Source: an uncultured Oscillospiraceae bacterium (GTDB taxonomy: Bacteria > Bacillota > Clostridia > Oscillospirales > Oscillospiraceae). Taken from it: DNA of 52,400 nt. Below are positions 1-7,640 of this stretch, one piece after another. Made by a program: the position numbers and the translations under genes. The stretch's first letter is position 1. Each line of letters begins with the position of its first letter. The notes beneath the pieces were generated by a model. It was given only the letters and a program-made list of their open reading frames with translations. It had not been told where the DNA came from and did not search any database. The stretch covers positions 1-52,400 of the forward strand of contig CAJOMA010000004.1 of NCBI GenBank assembly GCA_905235655.1, given 5' to 3'.

Positions 1-768
1 ATCATCAATCAGCTTGGCAGTATCCGGAGAATAGTCCTGCTTATCAGCGAGATCTCTTCCTAAGAAAACCTCATGCTGAGCTTCGCCAAAGACCTGGTTC
101 CCTAAGACATCGCTCATGCCAAAGCGTGTCACCATCTGGCGCGCAAGCTTTGTTGCCCGTTCTATATCGTTAGATGCACCCGTTGTAATATCTGAGCAGA
201 AGAGTTTTTCTGCGGCGCGCCCACCTAACAGCGTGGTAATTTGGTCTAACAAAGTTGACCTTGACTCCAAGAAGTGATCCTGCTCAGGCAAGCTCAGCGT
301 ATACCCTAAAGCCTGGCCACGCGGAACAATGGTAATTTTGTGCACCGGATCTGCATCCTCAAGCAAATGGCCTACCAAAGCATGCCCAGATTCATGATAG
401 GCAATGGTTGCGCGCTCTTTATCAGAGACCACGCGACTTTTGCGCTCGGGACCTGCAATCACGCGTTCCATGGCCTCCTCTATCTCGTTCATGCTGATCT
501 CTTTTTTATTGCGCCGCGCGGCCAGCAAAGCAGCCTCATTCAACAGATTCGCAAGGTCAGCGCCCGTAAAACCCGGCGTAAGTTTAGCAATGCTATCAAA
601 AGCAATATCTGCTGCAAACGGCTTACCCTCTGCATGGACCTTAAGAATCTGCTCACGGCCAGCCACATCTGGTCTGTCTACCGTAATCTGGCGATCAAAA
701 CGGCCCGGTCTTAAAAGGGCTGGATCTAACACGTCCGGCCGATTTGTTGCCGCAATCAGGATGACGCC
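1..768 (-). CDS. ftsH: FtsH AAA+/zinc metalloprotease, C-terminal part only; chimeric end of assembly
   Basis: The reverse strand is open from the window edge and reads as the second half of FtsH, the membrane ATP-dependent zinc protease. Visible in order are the end of the AAA domain ([20 protein letters not shown], arginine finger in RPGRFDR), the lid region ([15 protein letters not shown]), the zinc site HESGH and the downstream protease helices ([17 protein letters not shown]). The Walker A and B motifs and the N-terminal membrane anchor are missing because the match stops at about position 768. Codon choice is visibly more AT-tolerant than in the rest of the window. From memory the [20 protein letters not shown] segment resembles Coriobacteriia FtsH rather than Clostridia. 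The family call is firm; I infer that this piece does not belong next to rsuA in a real genome. Confidence 0.93.
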
Positions 769-816
769 TGCCGCGATCAGCTTGGATTTTGATAGTTTTG
801 CGGTCAGAACAAACAT
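748..816 (-). CDS. N-terminal fragment of a Clostridia-type membrane protein, fused by a probable misjoin to FtsH
   Basis: An ATG at 816 follows a GGGGGG ribosome-site-like run and starts [16 protein letters not shown], then runs without a break into the FtsH frame. A short start of the form M-x-V-x-T-A-K-x-S-K-K-K followed by one hydrophobic helix is, from memory, typical of single-pass membrane proteins of gut Clostridia. The hydrophobic residues GVILIAA are shared with FtsH, where the same letters form a core AAA strand, so the join falls inside a shared stretch of about 20 nt (748-769). The gene is divergent from rsuA. The rest of the real protein is not in the window and its function is unknown. 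Confidence 0.6.
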
Positions 817-892
817 GAAATTCCCCCCGAAAGTATTGATGTGATACACTGTATGTCCGCAGAAGGACAATTATTCCGAAAGGAGCTGCGCT

Positions 893-1621
893 ATGCAGAG
901 ACTGGATCGGTTTCTTTCCGAAGCCGGCGTGGAGTCGCGCAGAAAGCTGAAGGACGTGATCCGCTCCGGCAGAGTGACGGTGAACGGCGAAATCTGCGCA
1001 GCGCCGGATCAGAAAATTGACGAGCAGAACGACGTTGTCGCGCTCGACGGTCAGACGATCGGCAGAGGAGACAGGCGCATTGTCGTAATGCTGCACAAGC
1101 CTGCCGGCTGTGTGACGGCTGCAACGGACGAGCGATATCCGACCGTCATGGAGTATTTGCCGCCGGAGTATAAGCGATTAATGCCGATCGGGCGTCTGGA
1201 TATGGACACGGAAGGACTGCTGCTGTTTACGAACGACGGCGACCTTGCGCATCGCCTGATCTCTCCGAAGCGCGGGATCGAAAAGAGCTACTATGCCGAG
1301 CATGCGGGAACGGCGGACGCGGGTGACGTCGCCGCGTTTGCGCAGGGCTGCGTTTTGAAAGACGGTACGAAATGCCTTGCGGCGGTGCTGGAGCCGCTCG
1401 GAGAAGGGAAGTCCCTCGTCCGTGTGCGCGAGGGCAAGTATCATCAGGTACGGCGCATGCTCGCCAGCCGCGGCAAACCGGTATCCTATCTGCGGCGCGT
1501 CTCCGAGGGCAGTCTGGAACTGGGCGACCTTCCGGCCGGAATGACACGTGAACTGACAGAATTGGAAATTGCGCAGTTGGAATCTGTTGATTTTGACGAA
1601 AAATTTTTCAAAGAAACCTGA
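893..1621 (+). CDS. RsuA/RluB-family rRNA pseudouridine synthase
   Basis: A 242-residue protein that isomerises a specific uridine of ribosomal RNA to pseudouridine. An S4 RNA-binding domain occupies about residues 1-50 (MQRLDRFLSEAGVESRRK), followed by the catalytic domain with the hallmark GRLDMDTEGLLLFTNDG carrying the catalytic Asp near residue 104. KYHQVRRMLASRG in the last third is the conserved RNA-contacting motif. Length suits RsuA (16S) or a short RluB (23S); the sequence alone does not decide which. The start is set by AAAGGAG about 8 nt upstream. It appears to be transcribed alone, with about 190 bp before the next gene. Family confidence is high; the target nucleotide is inferred only. 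Confidence 0.92.
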   Translation: MQRLDRFLSEAGVESRRKLKDVIRSGRVTVNGEICAAPDQKIDEQNDVVALDGQTIGRGDRRIVVMLHKPAGCVTAATDERYPTVMEYLPPEYKRLMPIGRLDMDTEGLLLFTNDGDLAHRLISPKRGIEKSYYAEHAGTADAGDVAAFAQGCVLKDGTKCLAAVLEPLGEGKSLVRVREGKYHQVRRMLASRGKPVSYLRRVSEGSLELGDLPAGMTRELTELEIAQLESVDFDEKFFKET

Positions 1622-1726
1622 AACATTTTGCTCAAAAAAATTCCTCCGCTTTGTCCATATTCACGAAAAATTATAAATAATCCATAAAAACCGAGCTCTG
1701 AAATGAAATAAAATGTCTAAAAAGAC

Positions 1727-1755
1727 TTGCAATCTGTTGAAAAATGGAGTATGAT
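1727..1755 (+). promoter_or_regulatory. Sigma-A promoter for the PucR-ftsEX operon
   Basis: TTGCAA, 17-nt spacer, TATGAT, about 57 bp before the regulator start. The rest of the 1622-1812 gap is AT-rich and shows no gene. Confidence 0.65.
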
Positions 1756-1812
1756 TGCAGTTAGAATTTCGCCGAATATCGGCATTTTCCCGAAAGACAA
1801 GGAGGACGGCTT

Positions 1813-2904
1813 ATGGCAAGTCGTATGTTTCAGAGTGTGATCGAACAGCTCTGCGAGGCTTCGCAGCGGACGATCGGCGTGATCGACGCGGAGGGCACTG
1901 TGATCTCCTGCGGCAGCGCCGCACTGCTGGGAGAGCGGTTCAACGACGCGGCCGCCGCTGTGAACGCGGACCCGGAGAATCCGGTCTGTGTCGGCAATCG
2001 GACGTTTTTTGCGCTGAAGGGATGGAACCAGACCTTCGGTTACTGCGTCTTTACGGATGGCACCGACGAGCAGTCTGCGGCGATCTGCCGCATGGCGCAG
2101 GTTTCCCTCAGCTTTACCAAGAGCTACTACGAGGAAAAGCACGACAAGGGAACCTTTGTCAAGAACATCATCACGGACAATATCCTGCCGGGTGACATCT
2201 ATATCCGCGCGAAGGAGCTGCATTTCCAGACGGAGCAGCCGCGCGTAGTCTTCCTTGTCCGTCAGCGCGGTCATGCGGACGTTGCGGTCGTGGAGCTGCT
2301 GCAGTCCATGTTCAGCGATCAGCAGGATTTTGTCATCAGCGTGAACGAGACGGATCACGCCGTGATCTGCCATGTCGCGCCGGACGTGACCGGCGAAGAG
2401 CTGACGCAGATGGCGAAGAACATCGAAGAACGCCTGAAGACCGAGCTGTTCGCCCGCACGACGATCGGCATCGGCACGGTGTCCGAGCATCTGCGCGAGC
2501 TTGCCGACTCCTATAAGGAAGCGCAGGTCGCCATTGAGATCGGTAAGGTGTTCGACACCGAGAAGACTGTCATCAACTACGAAAACCTCGGCATCGGCCG
2601 CCTGATCTATCAGCTCCCGACGACCCTGTGCGATATTTTCCTGTCCGAAGTCTTCAAGAAAAATTCCATCGACTCTCTGGATCAGGAGACCCTGTTCACG
2701 ATCAATATGTTCTTTGAGAACAGTCTGAACGTTTCCGAGACCTCCCGTAAGCTGTTTGTCCACAGGAATACGCTTGTCTACCGTCTGGAGAAGATCAAGA
2801 AGCTGACCGGACTTGACCTGCGCGAATTTGACGATGCCATTATTTTCAAGGTCGCGCTGATGGTCAAAAAGTATCTTGCCTCCCGCGAGAGTCGAATGAT
2901 ATAA
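1813..2904 (+). CDS. PucR/CdaR-type helix-turn-helix regulator
   Basis: A 363-residue cytosolic transcription regulator. The C-terminal 60 residues are the PucR/CdaR helix-turn-helix: a helix ending NVSETSRKLFVHRNTLVYRL followed by EKIKKLTGLDLREFDDAI. The middle (about 150-290) resembles the GGDEF-like domain of this family, and the N-terminal 130 residues look like a small ligand-sensing domain (TIGVIDAEGTVISCG). AAGGAGG lies 7 nt before the ATG. It is the first gene of the unit: ftsE starts 16 nt after its stop with no terminator between, so it is probably co-transcribed with ftsEX, the hydrolase and the S41 protease. The ligand is not evident. The family is known for sugar-acid, purine or amino-acid control; a role in envelope or division control is inferred from position only. 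Confidence 0.88.
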   Translation: MASRMFQSVIEQLCEASQRTIGVIDAEGTVISCGSAALLGERFNDAAAAVNADPENPVCVGNRTFFALKGWNQTFGYCVFTDGTDEQSAAICRMAQVSLSFTKSYYEEKHDKGTFVKNIITDNILPGDIYIRAKELHFQTEQPRVVFLVRQRGHADVAVVELLQSMFSDQQDFVISVNETDHAVICHVAPDVTGEELTQMAKNIEERLKTELFARTTIGIGTVSEHLRELADSYKEAQVAIEIGKVFDTEKTVINYENLGIGRLIYQLPTTLCDIFLSEVFKKNSIDSLDQETLFTINMFFENSLNVSETSRKLFVHRNTLVYRLEKIKKLTGLDLREFDDAIIFKVALMVKKYLASRESRMI

Positions 2905-2920
2905 GAAATTTGGTGATAAA

Positions 2921-3607
2921 ATGATTGATTTAATCAACGTAACAAAAACATACGAGACCGGTACGCATGCGCTCAACGGTATCGACATGCACATCGACGA
3001 CGGAGAATTTGTCTTCCTGGTCGGTCAGTCCGGTTCGGGCAAATCGACCATCATCAAACTGCTGACTGCGGAACTGAAGCCAACCTCCGGCTCGATTTTG
3101 GTCAATGGCTACAAGCTCGAGTCGATCAAGCGCTCCTCTGTGCCCTATATGCGCCGCACGCTGGGCGTCATTTTCCAGGATTTCCGTCTGATCGAGAACA
3201 AGACGGTCTATGAAAACGTCGCCTTTGCCATGCGCGTCATCGGCGCGTCGAACAAGGAGATCAAGAAGCGCGTACCGTACGTTCTCGAGCTGGTCGGGCT
3301 GGAGAACAAGGGCCGCCGCCTGCCCAACGAGCTGTCCGGCGGCGAGCAGCAGCGTGTCGCGATCGCCCGCGCGCTGATCAACAACCCCACGATGATCATC
3401 GCCGACGAGCCGACCGGCAACCTCGATCCGGCGCGCTCGTTTGAGATCATGCTCCTGCTGGAGAAAATCAACTCCCTCGGCACAACGGTCATGGTCGTTA
3501 CGCACGAGAAGGGTCTGGTCGACCGCTTCACCAAGCGCGTCGTCGCCATTGAAGAAGGTCGGGTCATCAGCGACGGAATGGACGGGTATTACGACTATGA
3601 AGCATAA
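2921..3607 (+). CDS. ftsE: Cell division ATP-binding protein FtsE
   Basis: ABC ATPase of 228 residues that partners FtsX at the septum and drives conformational activation of peptidoglycan hydrolases. All motifs are present: Walker A GQSGSGKST near residue 36, Q-loop FQDFRLI, signature LSGGEQQRVAIARAL, Walker B MIIADEPTGNLDP and the H-loop VVTHEKG. It is translated from an ATG with a weak GGTGA site just upstream and overlaps the ftsX start by 11 bp, which suggests translational coupling. The downstream coiled-coil M23 protein matches the known FtsEX-EnvC/PcsB arrangement. Nothing is truncated. Confidence 0.97.
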   Translation: MIDLINVTKTYETGTHALNGIDMHIDDGEFVFLVGQSGSGKSTIIKLLTAELKPTSGSILVNGYKLESIKRSSVPYMRRTLGVIFQDFRLIENKTVYENVAFAMRVIGASNKEIKKRVPYVLELVGLENKGRRLPNELSGGEQQRVAIARALINNPTMIIADEPTGNLDPARSFEIMLLLEKINSLGTTVMVVTHEKGLVDRFTKRVVAIEEGRVISDGMDGYYDYEA

Positions 3608-4478
3608 TAATTTCGGGTATTTACTGGGCGAAGGCTTCCGCGCGGTATTCAAGCACGGCTTTATGTCCTTCGCGGCGATCAGCATTACGGTCGCCTGTCT
3701 TGTGATCATCAACAGCTTCCTGCTGATCTGCTACAACCTCAACCTGACGGTGGAGGATGTGCAGAAGCAAACGCGCATCGTCGTCGTCATCGACGAAACC
3801 TATACCGAGGCGCAGTCCAAGAGCGTCGGCTCTGATATCAACCTGTTGGACAATGTCGCCAACGCAAAGTTTGTCTCCCGCACCGAGGCGCTGGAAAACT
3901 TCATGGGCGATTCCGACCGTTCCCTGTTTGAGGGTCTGGACCCGCAGTCCATGCGCGACCAGTTTGAGATTACGCTTGTGGATAACGCAAAAATCGCCGA
4001 AACGCAGGCAGAGCTGGAGAGCATCACCGGCGTCGCCGTGGTCTATGCGGACGTGGAGGTCGGCAACGCGCTGGCGACCATCCGCACGGTGCTCTATATT
4101 GCTTCGCTTGCGATCGCAGCGGTGCTGCTCGTCGTTTCTCTGATTATCATTTCCAACACGATCCGCCTTGCGATGCTGGATCGCCGCGAGGAGATTGCGA
4201 TCATGAAGATGGTCGGCGCGACAAACAGCTTTATCCGCTTCCCGTTCTTTGTGGAGGGCTTTGTTCTCGGCTTCTTCGGCGCGGTTTTGTCCTTCTTCAT
4301 CGAATGGGGTCTGTACGAGCTCATTCGCAAGGCGGTTTTGAACACGGGTCTGAAGGTTCTGACGGTCGTGCCCTTTGCCGAGGTCATGATGCCCATGGCG
4401 GTGATTTGCGCGGTTGCCGGCTTCTTTATCGGTATCTTCGGCAGCCTGATGTCCATCCGCCGGTTCCTGAAGGTGTGA
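3597..4478 (+). CDS. ftsX: Cell division protein FtsX (permease-like)
   Basis: Membrane partner of FtsE, 293 residues. The ORF-track entry is N-terminally extended; I start at the ATG inside the last codons of ftsE (MKHNNFGYLLGEGFRAVFKH), which gives the family length and the normal cytosolic start. The first membrane helix (FAAISITVACLVIINSFLL) is followed by an extracellular loop of about 130 residues containing an ECD-like fold (TRIVVVIDETYTEAQ). Three further helices surround the conserved FtsX/MacB pattern with NTIRLAMLDRREEIAIMKMVGA. The extracellular loop is where FtsX contacts its hydrolase, probably the next gene. Confidence 0.95.
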   Translation: MKHNNFGYLLGEGFRAVFKHGFMSFAAISITVACLVIINSFLLICYNLNLTVEDVQKQTRIVVVIDETYTEAQSKSVGSDINLLDNVANAKFVSRTEALENFMGDSDRSLFEGLDPQSMRDQFEITLVDNAKIAETQAELESITGVAVVYADVEVGNALATIRTVLYIASLAIAAVLLVVSLIIISNTIRLAMLDRREEIAIMKMVGATNSFIRFPFFVEGFVLGFFGAVLSFFIEWGLYELIRKAVLNTGLKVLTVVPFAEVMMPMAVICAVAGFFIGIFGSLMSIRRFLKV

Positions 4479-4523
4479 TTTCCGAATCGAAAGACGGTTT
4501 GTTTTTGAGATAGGAGGAATACT

Positions 4524-5783
4524 ATGTACAAGTACAGAAGACTGTTTATTACTCTGATAGCAGGTCTGCTTGTCATTTCACTGCTTGCCGGCTTTGTCGT
4601 GATGATTGTCAACGCCAAGACCTCCGCCGAGATTCAGGAGGAGATCGACAAGCTGGAAAATCAATCGGATGAACTTGAGGCGCAGCGCAGCGAGCTGGAA
4701 GCGCAGATCGCCGAAAATGAGAATAAAACGCTGAATATCGTCGAGCAGAAGGCGCAGGTCGATCAGGAAATCGAGCTGACGCGGCTGGAGATTGAGAACG
4801 TCACCGAGCAGGTGCACCAGTATAATCTGCTGATTTCCGAGAAGCAGGCGGAGCTTGACGAGCTGCAGAGACAGCAGGACGATCTCTTCGAGCGCTATAA
4901 GCTGCGCATGCGCGCCATGCAGGAGCGCGGCGAAATCTCCTACTGGTCGGTGCTGATCGAGGCGGAGAGCTTCGCGGAAATGCTCAACTGCCGCGCCATG
5001 ATTGAGGAGATTGCGAAGGCCGATCAGCGCATGCTGGATCAAATACGCGTGCTTGCCTCCGAGGTCATCGCCGCCAAGGAAGACCTCGCAGCACAGAAGG
5101 TCATTCTGGAGCAGAAGAAGGCGGAGCTTTCGGAAGCGCAGAAGCTTCTGGATGAAAAGCGCGCCGAATCCGACCAGCTGCTTGCGGAGCTGGTCGCGGA
5201 TAAGATCGAGCTGATCAAGCTCGATGAAGAATATGAAGCGCAATTGACGGCGCTGACCGACGAGATCGCCGCGCTCGAGGCGGAGAAGACCGCCGCCCTG
5301 CAGGCAGAATGGCTCGCGGCGCATCCGCCCGCGCCTCCCACGCCGGACAATCCCGATCCGCAGCCGGTCTATCCGAGCAGCGGCGAAGGCTTCCTGTTCC
5401 CGCTCGACCGCAGCGGCTACGTTTGCGTCACCAGCTCCTACGGCTACCGCGTCCACCCCATCACCGGCAACTATACGATGCATAACGGCGTCGATCTTGC
5501 GGCGTATGAGGGAACTGCGATTTACGCCACCAAGAGCGGCTACGTCACCACGGCGACCTATAACTACGCCTACGGCTACTACGTGACAATCAACCACATG
5601 GACGGCTTCTCGTCCCTTTACGGCCACATGACCCACTACATCGTCAGCGAGGGAGATTACGTCTCACAGGGGCAGACGATAGGCTACGTCGGCTCCACCG
5701 GCTATTCCACCGGCCCGCACCTGCACTTTACCATTTACTATAACGGCGATACCGTCAACCCGATGAACTATATTTCTGGCTGA
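4524..5783 (+). CDS. Coiled-coil M23 (LytM) peptidoglycan endopeptidase, EnvC/PcsB-like FtsEX effector
   Basis: A 419-residue secreted or membrane-anchored hydrolase. Residues 7-31 form a signal or membrane segment. Residues about 35-265 are a long heptad coiled coil rich in Glu, Lys and Leu (EIQEEIDKLENQSDELEAQ). A proline-rich linker (PPAPPTPDNPDPQPVYP) leads to an M23 domain at about 310-415. The zinc ligands are intact: His and Asp in MHNGVDLAA and the GPHLHF motif, so the enzyme should be active rather than a degenerate LytM activator. AGGAGG lies 6 nt before the ATG, 45 nt after ftsX. Position and architecture match the hydrolase that FtsEX controls during septum splitting. Confidence 0.92.
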   Translation: MYKYRRLFITLIAGLLVISLLAGFVVMIVNAKTSAEIQEEIDKLENQSDELEAQRSELEAQIAENENKTLNIVEQKAQVDQEIELTRLEIENVTEQVHQYNLLISEKQAELDELQRQQDDLFERYKLRMRAMQERGEISYWSVLIEAESFAEMLNCRAMIEEIAKADQRMLDQIRVLASEVIAAKEDLAAQKVILEQKKAELSEAQKLLDEKRAESDQLLAELVADKIELIKLDEEYEAQLTALTDEIAALEAEKTAALQAEWLAAHPPAPPTPDNPDPQPVYPSSGEGFLFPLDRSGYVCVTSSYGYRVHPITGNYTMHNGVDLAAYEGTAIYATKSGYVTTATYNYAYGYYVTINHMDGFSSLYGHMTHYIVSEGDYVSQGQTIGYVGSTGYSTGPHLHFTIYYNGDTVNPMNYISG

Positions 5784-5849
5784 TACATGGTTCATGCGCC
5801 CGGAGCCTGCACCGCGGGCTCCGGGCATAAAACTATACAGGAGATTCTT

Positions 5850-7064
5850 ATGAAGCAAAACAAATCTATGATTCGTAAAACGCTCTGCATCCTGCTCGCG
5901 ATCGGCATAAGCCTTTCGATCAGCGGCTGCTATTATAAACATACGCCCGTGCGGCCCAGCAAACCTGATAGCACTGCTCCGACCGAGCCGCAGGATACCT
6001 CTTATCAACAGAAGCTTGAAGAGATCATCGCTTACCTCGACCAATACTATGTCGACGGCTATTCCACCGAGAAGCTCGGCGACTATCTTGCCGAGGCTGC
6101 GATCGCCTCGACCGGCGACCGCTGGAGCTACTATATCAGCGCCGAGGACTACGACGCATACATGGAGAGCAACGCGAACGCATACGTCGGCATCGGCGTA
6201 ACGATCGAGCTGACGAAGGAGGACGATCCGGGCTTCACAATCATTTCCGTGACCCATAACAGTCCTGCGGAGGCGGCAGGGCTGCAGATCGGCGATATGA
6301 TCGTCGCCGTCGAGGGGGAAAGTGCTGCGACGCTGGGCATGACGGAAGCGCAGCACCGCGTCCGCGGCGAGGCCGGCACGGATGTTACGATCACGATTCT
6401 GCGCGACGGCAAGCGCTTCGACGTGACCATTACCAGACAGGAGATCAAGGTCGACGTCGTGGTCTATGAGCTGCTCGAAAATAGCGTCGGCTATATCAAG
6501 ATCAACAATTTCGACACCCGTTCCTCCGCCGACGCGATCGCGGCGATCGAGGATTTGACCGCGCAGGGCGCGGATTGCCTCGTTTTTGATCTTCGCTTCA
6601 ATCCCGGCGGAATGAAGCACGAGCTGGTCAAGCTCCTCGACTACCTCCTGCCGGAAGGGGCGCTCTTCCGCTCCGTCGACTACAAGGGCGAGGAAGAGGT
6701 CGATACTTCCGACGCAAGCTATCTGGATATTCCGATGGCGGTGCTGGTCAATGACGATTCCTATTCCGCGGCGGAGTTCTTCGCTGCTGCGCTGCAGGAA
6801 TATGAAGCCGGCGTGATCGTCGGCACGCAGACCTGCGGCAAGGCAAATTATCAGCAGACCTTCCGCCTGAGCGACGGCTCTGCAATCGCAATTTCCACCG
6901 GTCACTATCAGACGCCGCACGGCGTCACCCTCGCGGGCGTCGGCGTAACGCCGGACGTGATCGTCGAGGTGGACGACGAAACCTATCTGGATTTGTATTA
7001 TGAAAAAATCGCCCGTGAGGACGATGCGCAGCTTCAAGCGGCAATTGCCGCCCTCGGCAAATAA
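5850..7064 (+). CDS. S41 C-terminal processing peptidase, lipoprotein
   Basis: A 404-residue PDZ-containing serine protease. I start at 5850 (MKQNKSMIRKTLC), after AGGAGATTCTT, not at the track's 5787. The N-terminus is a lipoprotein signal with a lipobox ISGC, cysteine at residue 27. The PDZ domain lies around 105-190 (AYVGIGVTIELTKEDDPGF onward). The catalytic Ser is in VNDDSYSAAEFF and the Lys in TCGKANYQ, the usual CtpA/CtpB pair. It sits 66 bp after the M23 hydrolase, and a CtpA next to cell-wall hydrolases often trims or degrades them; that link is inferred. Its 3' end is almost adjacent to the strong greA promoter. Confidence 0.93.
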   Translation: MKQNKSMIRKTLCILLAIGISLSISGCYYKHTPVRPSKPDSTAPTEPQDTSYQQKLEEIIAYLDQYYVDGYSTEKLGDYLAEAAIASTGDRWSYYISAEDYDAYMESNANAYVGIGVTIELTKEDDPGFTIISVTHNSPAEAAGLQIGDMIVAVEGESAATLGMTEAQHRVRGEAGTDVTITILRDGKRFDVTITRQEIKVDVVVYELLENSVGYIKINNFDTRSSADAIAAIEDLTAQGADCLVFDLRFNPGGMKHELVKLLDYLLPEGALFRSVDYKGEEEVDTSDASYLDIPMAVLVNDDSYSAAEFFAAALQEYEAGVIVGTQTCGKANYQQTFRLSDGSAIAISTGHYQTPHGVTLAGVGVTPDVIVEVDDETYLDLYYEKIAREDDAQLQAAIAALGK

Positions 7065-7068
7065 ATGC

Positions 7069-7097
7069 TTGACAGAAGGGGCGCTTTCCTCTATAAT
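7069..7097 (+). promoter_or_regulatory. Strong consensus sigma-A promoter for greA-lysS
   Basis: TTGACA, exactly 17 nt, TATAAT: a perfect consensus 36 bp upstream of greA, separating greA-lysS from the division operon. Confidence 0.9.
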
Positions 7098-7132
7098 CAT
7101 TGCGCATATTTGTATCATTGGAGGATCACGGT

Positions 7133-7612
7133 ATGGCGAAAGAATACAAACTGACCAGAGATCGCTTGAAGGAACTGGAAGCGGAGCTGCATTATCTGAA
7201 AACCACCAGAGAAAAGGAAGTCGCCGAGCAGATCAAGGAAGCGCGTTCCTTCGGCGACCTTTCCGAAAACAGCGAATATGATGAAGCGAAAAACGAACAG
7301 GCGAAACTCTACGGCAGAATCACGGAGATTGAGAACATCATGTCTCACGCCGTCGTGATCGACGAGACGACGGACGCCGAGGAAGAAAACCGCGTCGGGA
7401 TCGGCTGCACGGTCAAGGTGCGCGACGTCGAGCTGGACGAGACGGACGTTTTTGCGATCGTCGGCTCGCAGGAGGCGAACCCGATGGAAAACCGCATTTC
7501 CGACGACTCTCCCTTCGGCAAGGCTCTGCTCGGCAAGCTGATCGGCGAGATCGCCGAGGTGGAAGCGCCCGCAGGCACGATCCGCATTGAAATTCTGGAC
7601 GTAAATCGCTGA
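7133..7612 (+). CDS. greA: Transcription elongation factor GreA
   Basis: A 159-residue transcript-cleavage factor that rescues backtracked RNA polymerase. The N-terminal coiled coil contains the acidic tip pattern ARSFGDLSENSEYDEAKNEQ, which delivers the catalytic Asp/Glu into the polymerase channel. The C-terminal FKBP-like domain ends with PAGTIRIEILDV. The track start at 7100 is too early; GGAGG at 7120-7124 fits the ATG at 7133 (MAKEYKLT). It is followed 28 bp later by lysS, a pairing common in Bacillota. Confidence 0.97.
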   Translation: MAKEYKLTRDRLKELEAELHYLKTTREKEVAEQIKEARSFGDLSENSEYDEAKNEQAKLYGRITEIENIMSHAVVIDETTDAEEENRVGIGCTVKVRDVELDETDVFAIVGSQEANPMENRISDDSPFGKALLGKLIGEIAEVEAPAGTIRIEILDVNR

Positions 7613-7640
7613 AATATACGCGGCAGAAATGGAGAAAACT

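Noticed and set aside
1-816. A novel membrane-anchored ATPase-less FtsH-like protease encoded by the intact 272-codon frame
   Set aside because: The join lies in a shared stretch of about 20 nt, codon use changes there and the AAA domain is cut in mid-fold; a misassembly explains all of this.
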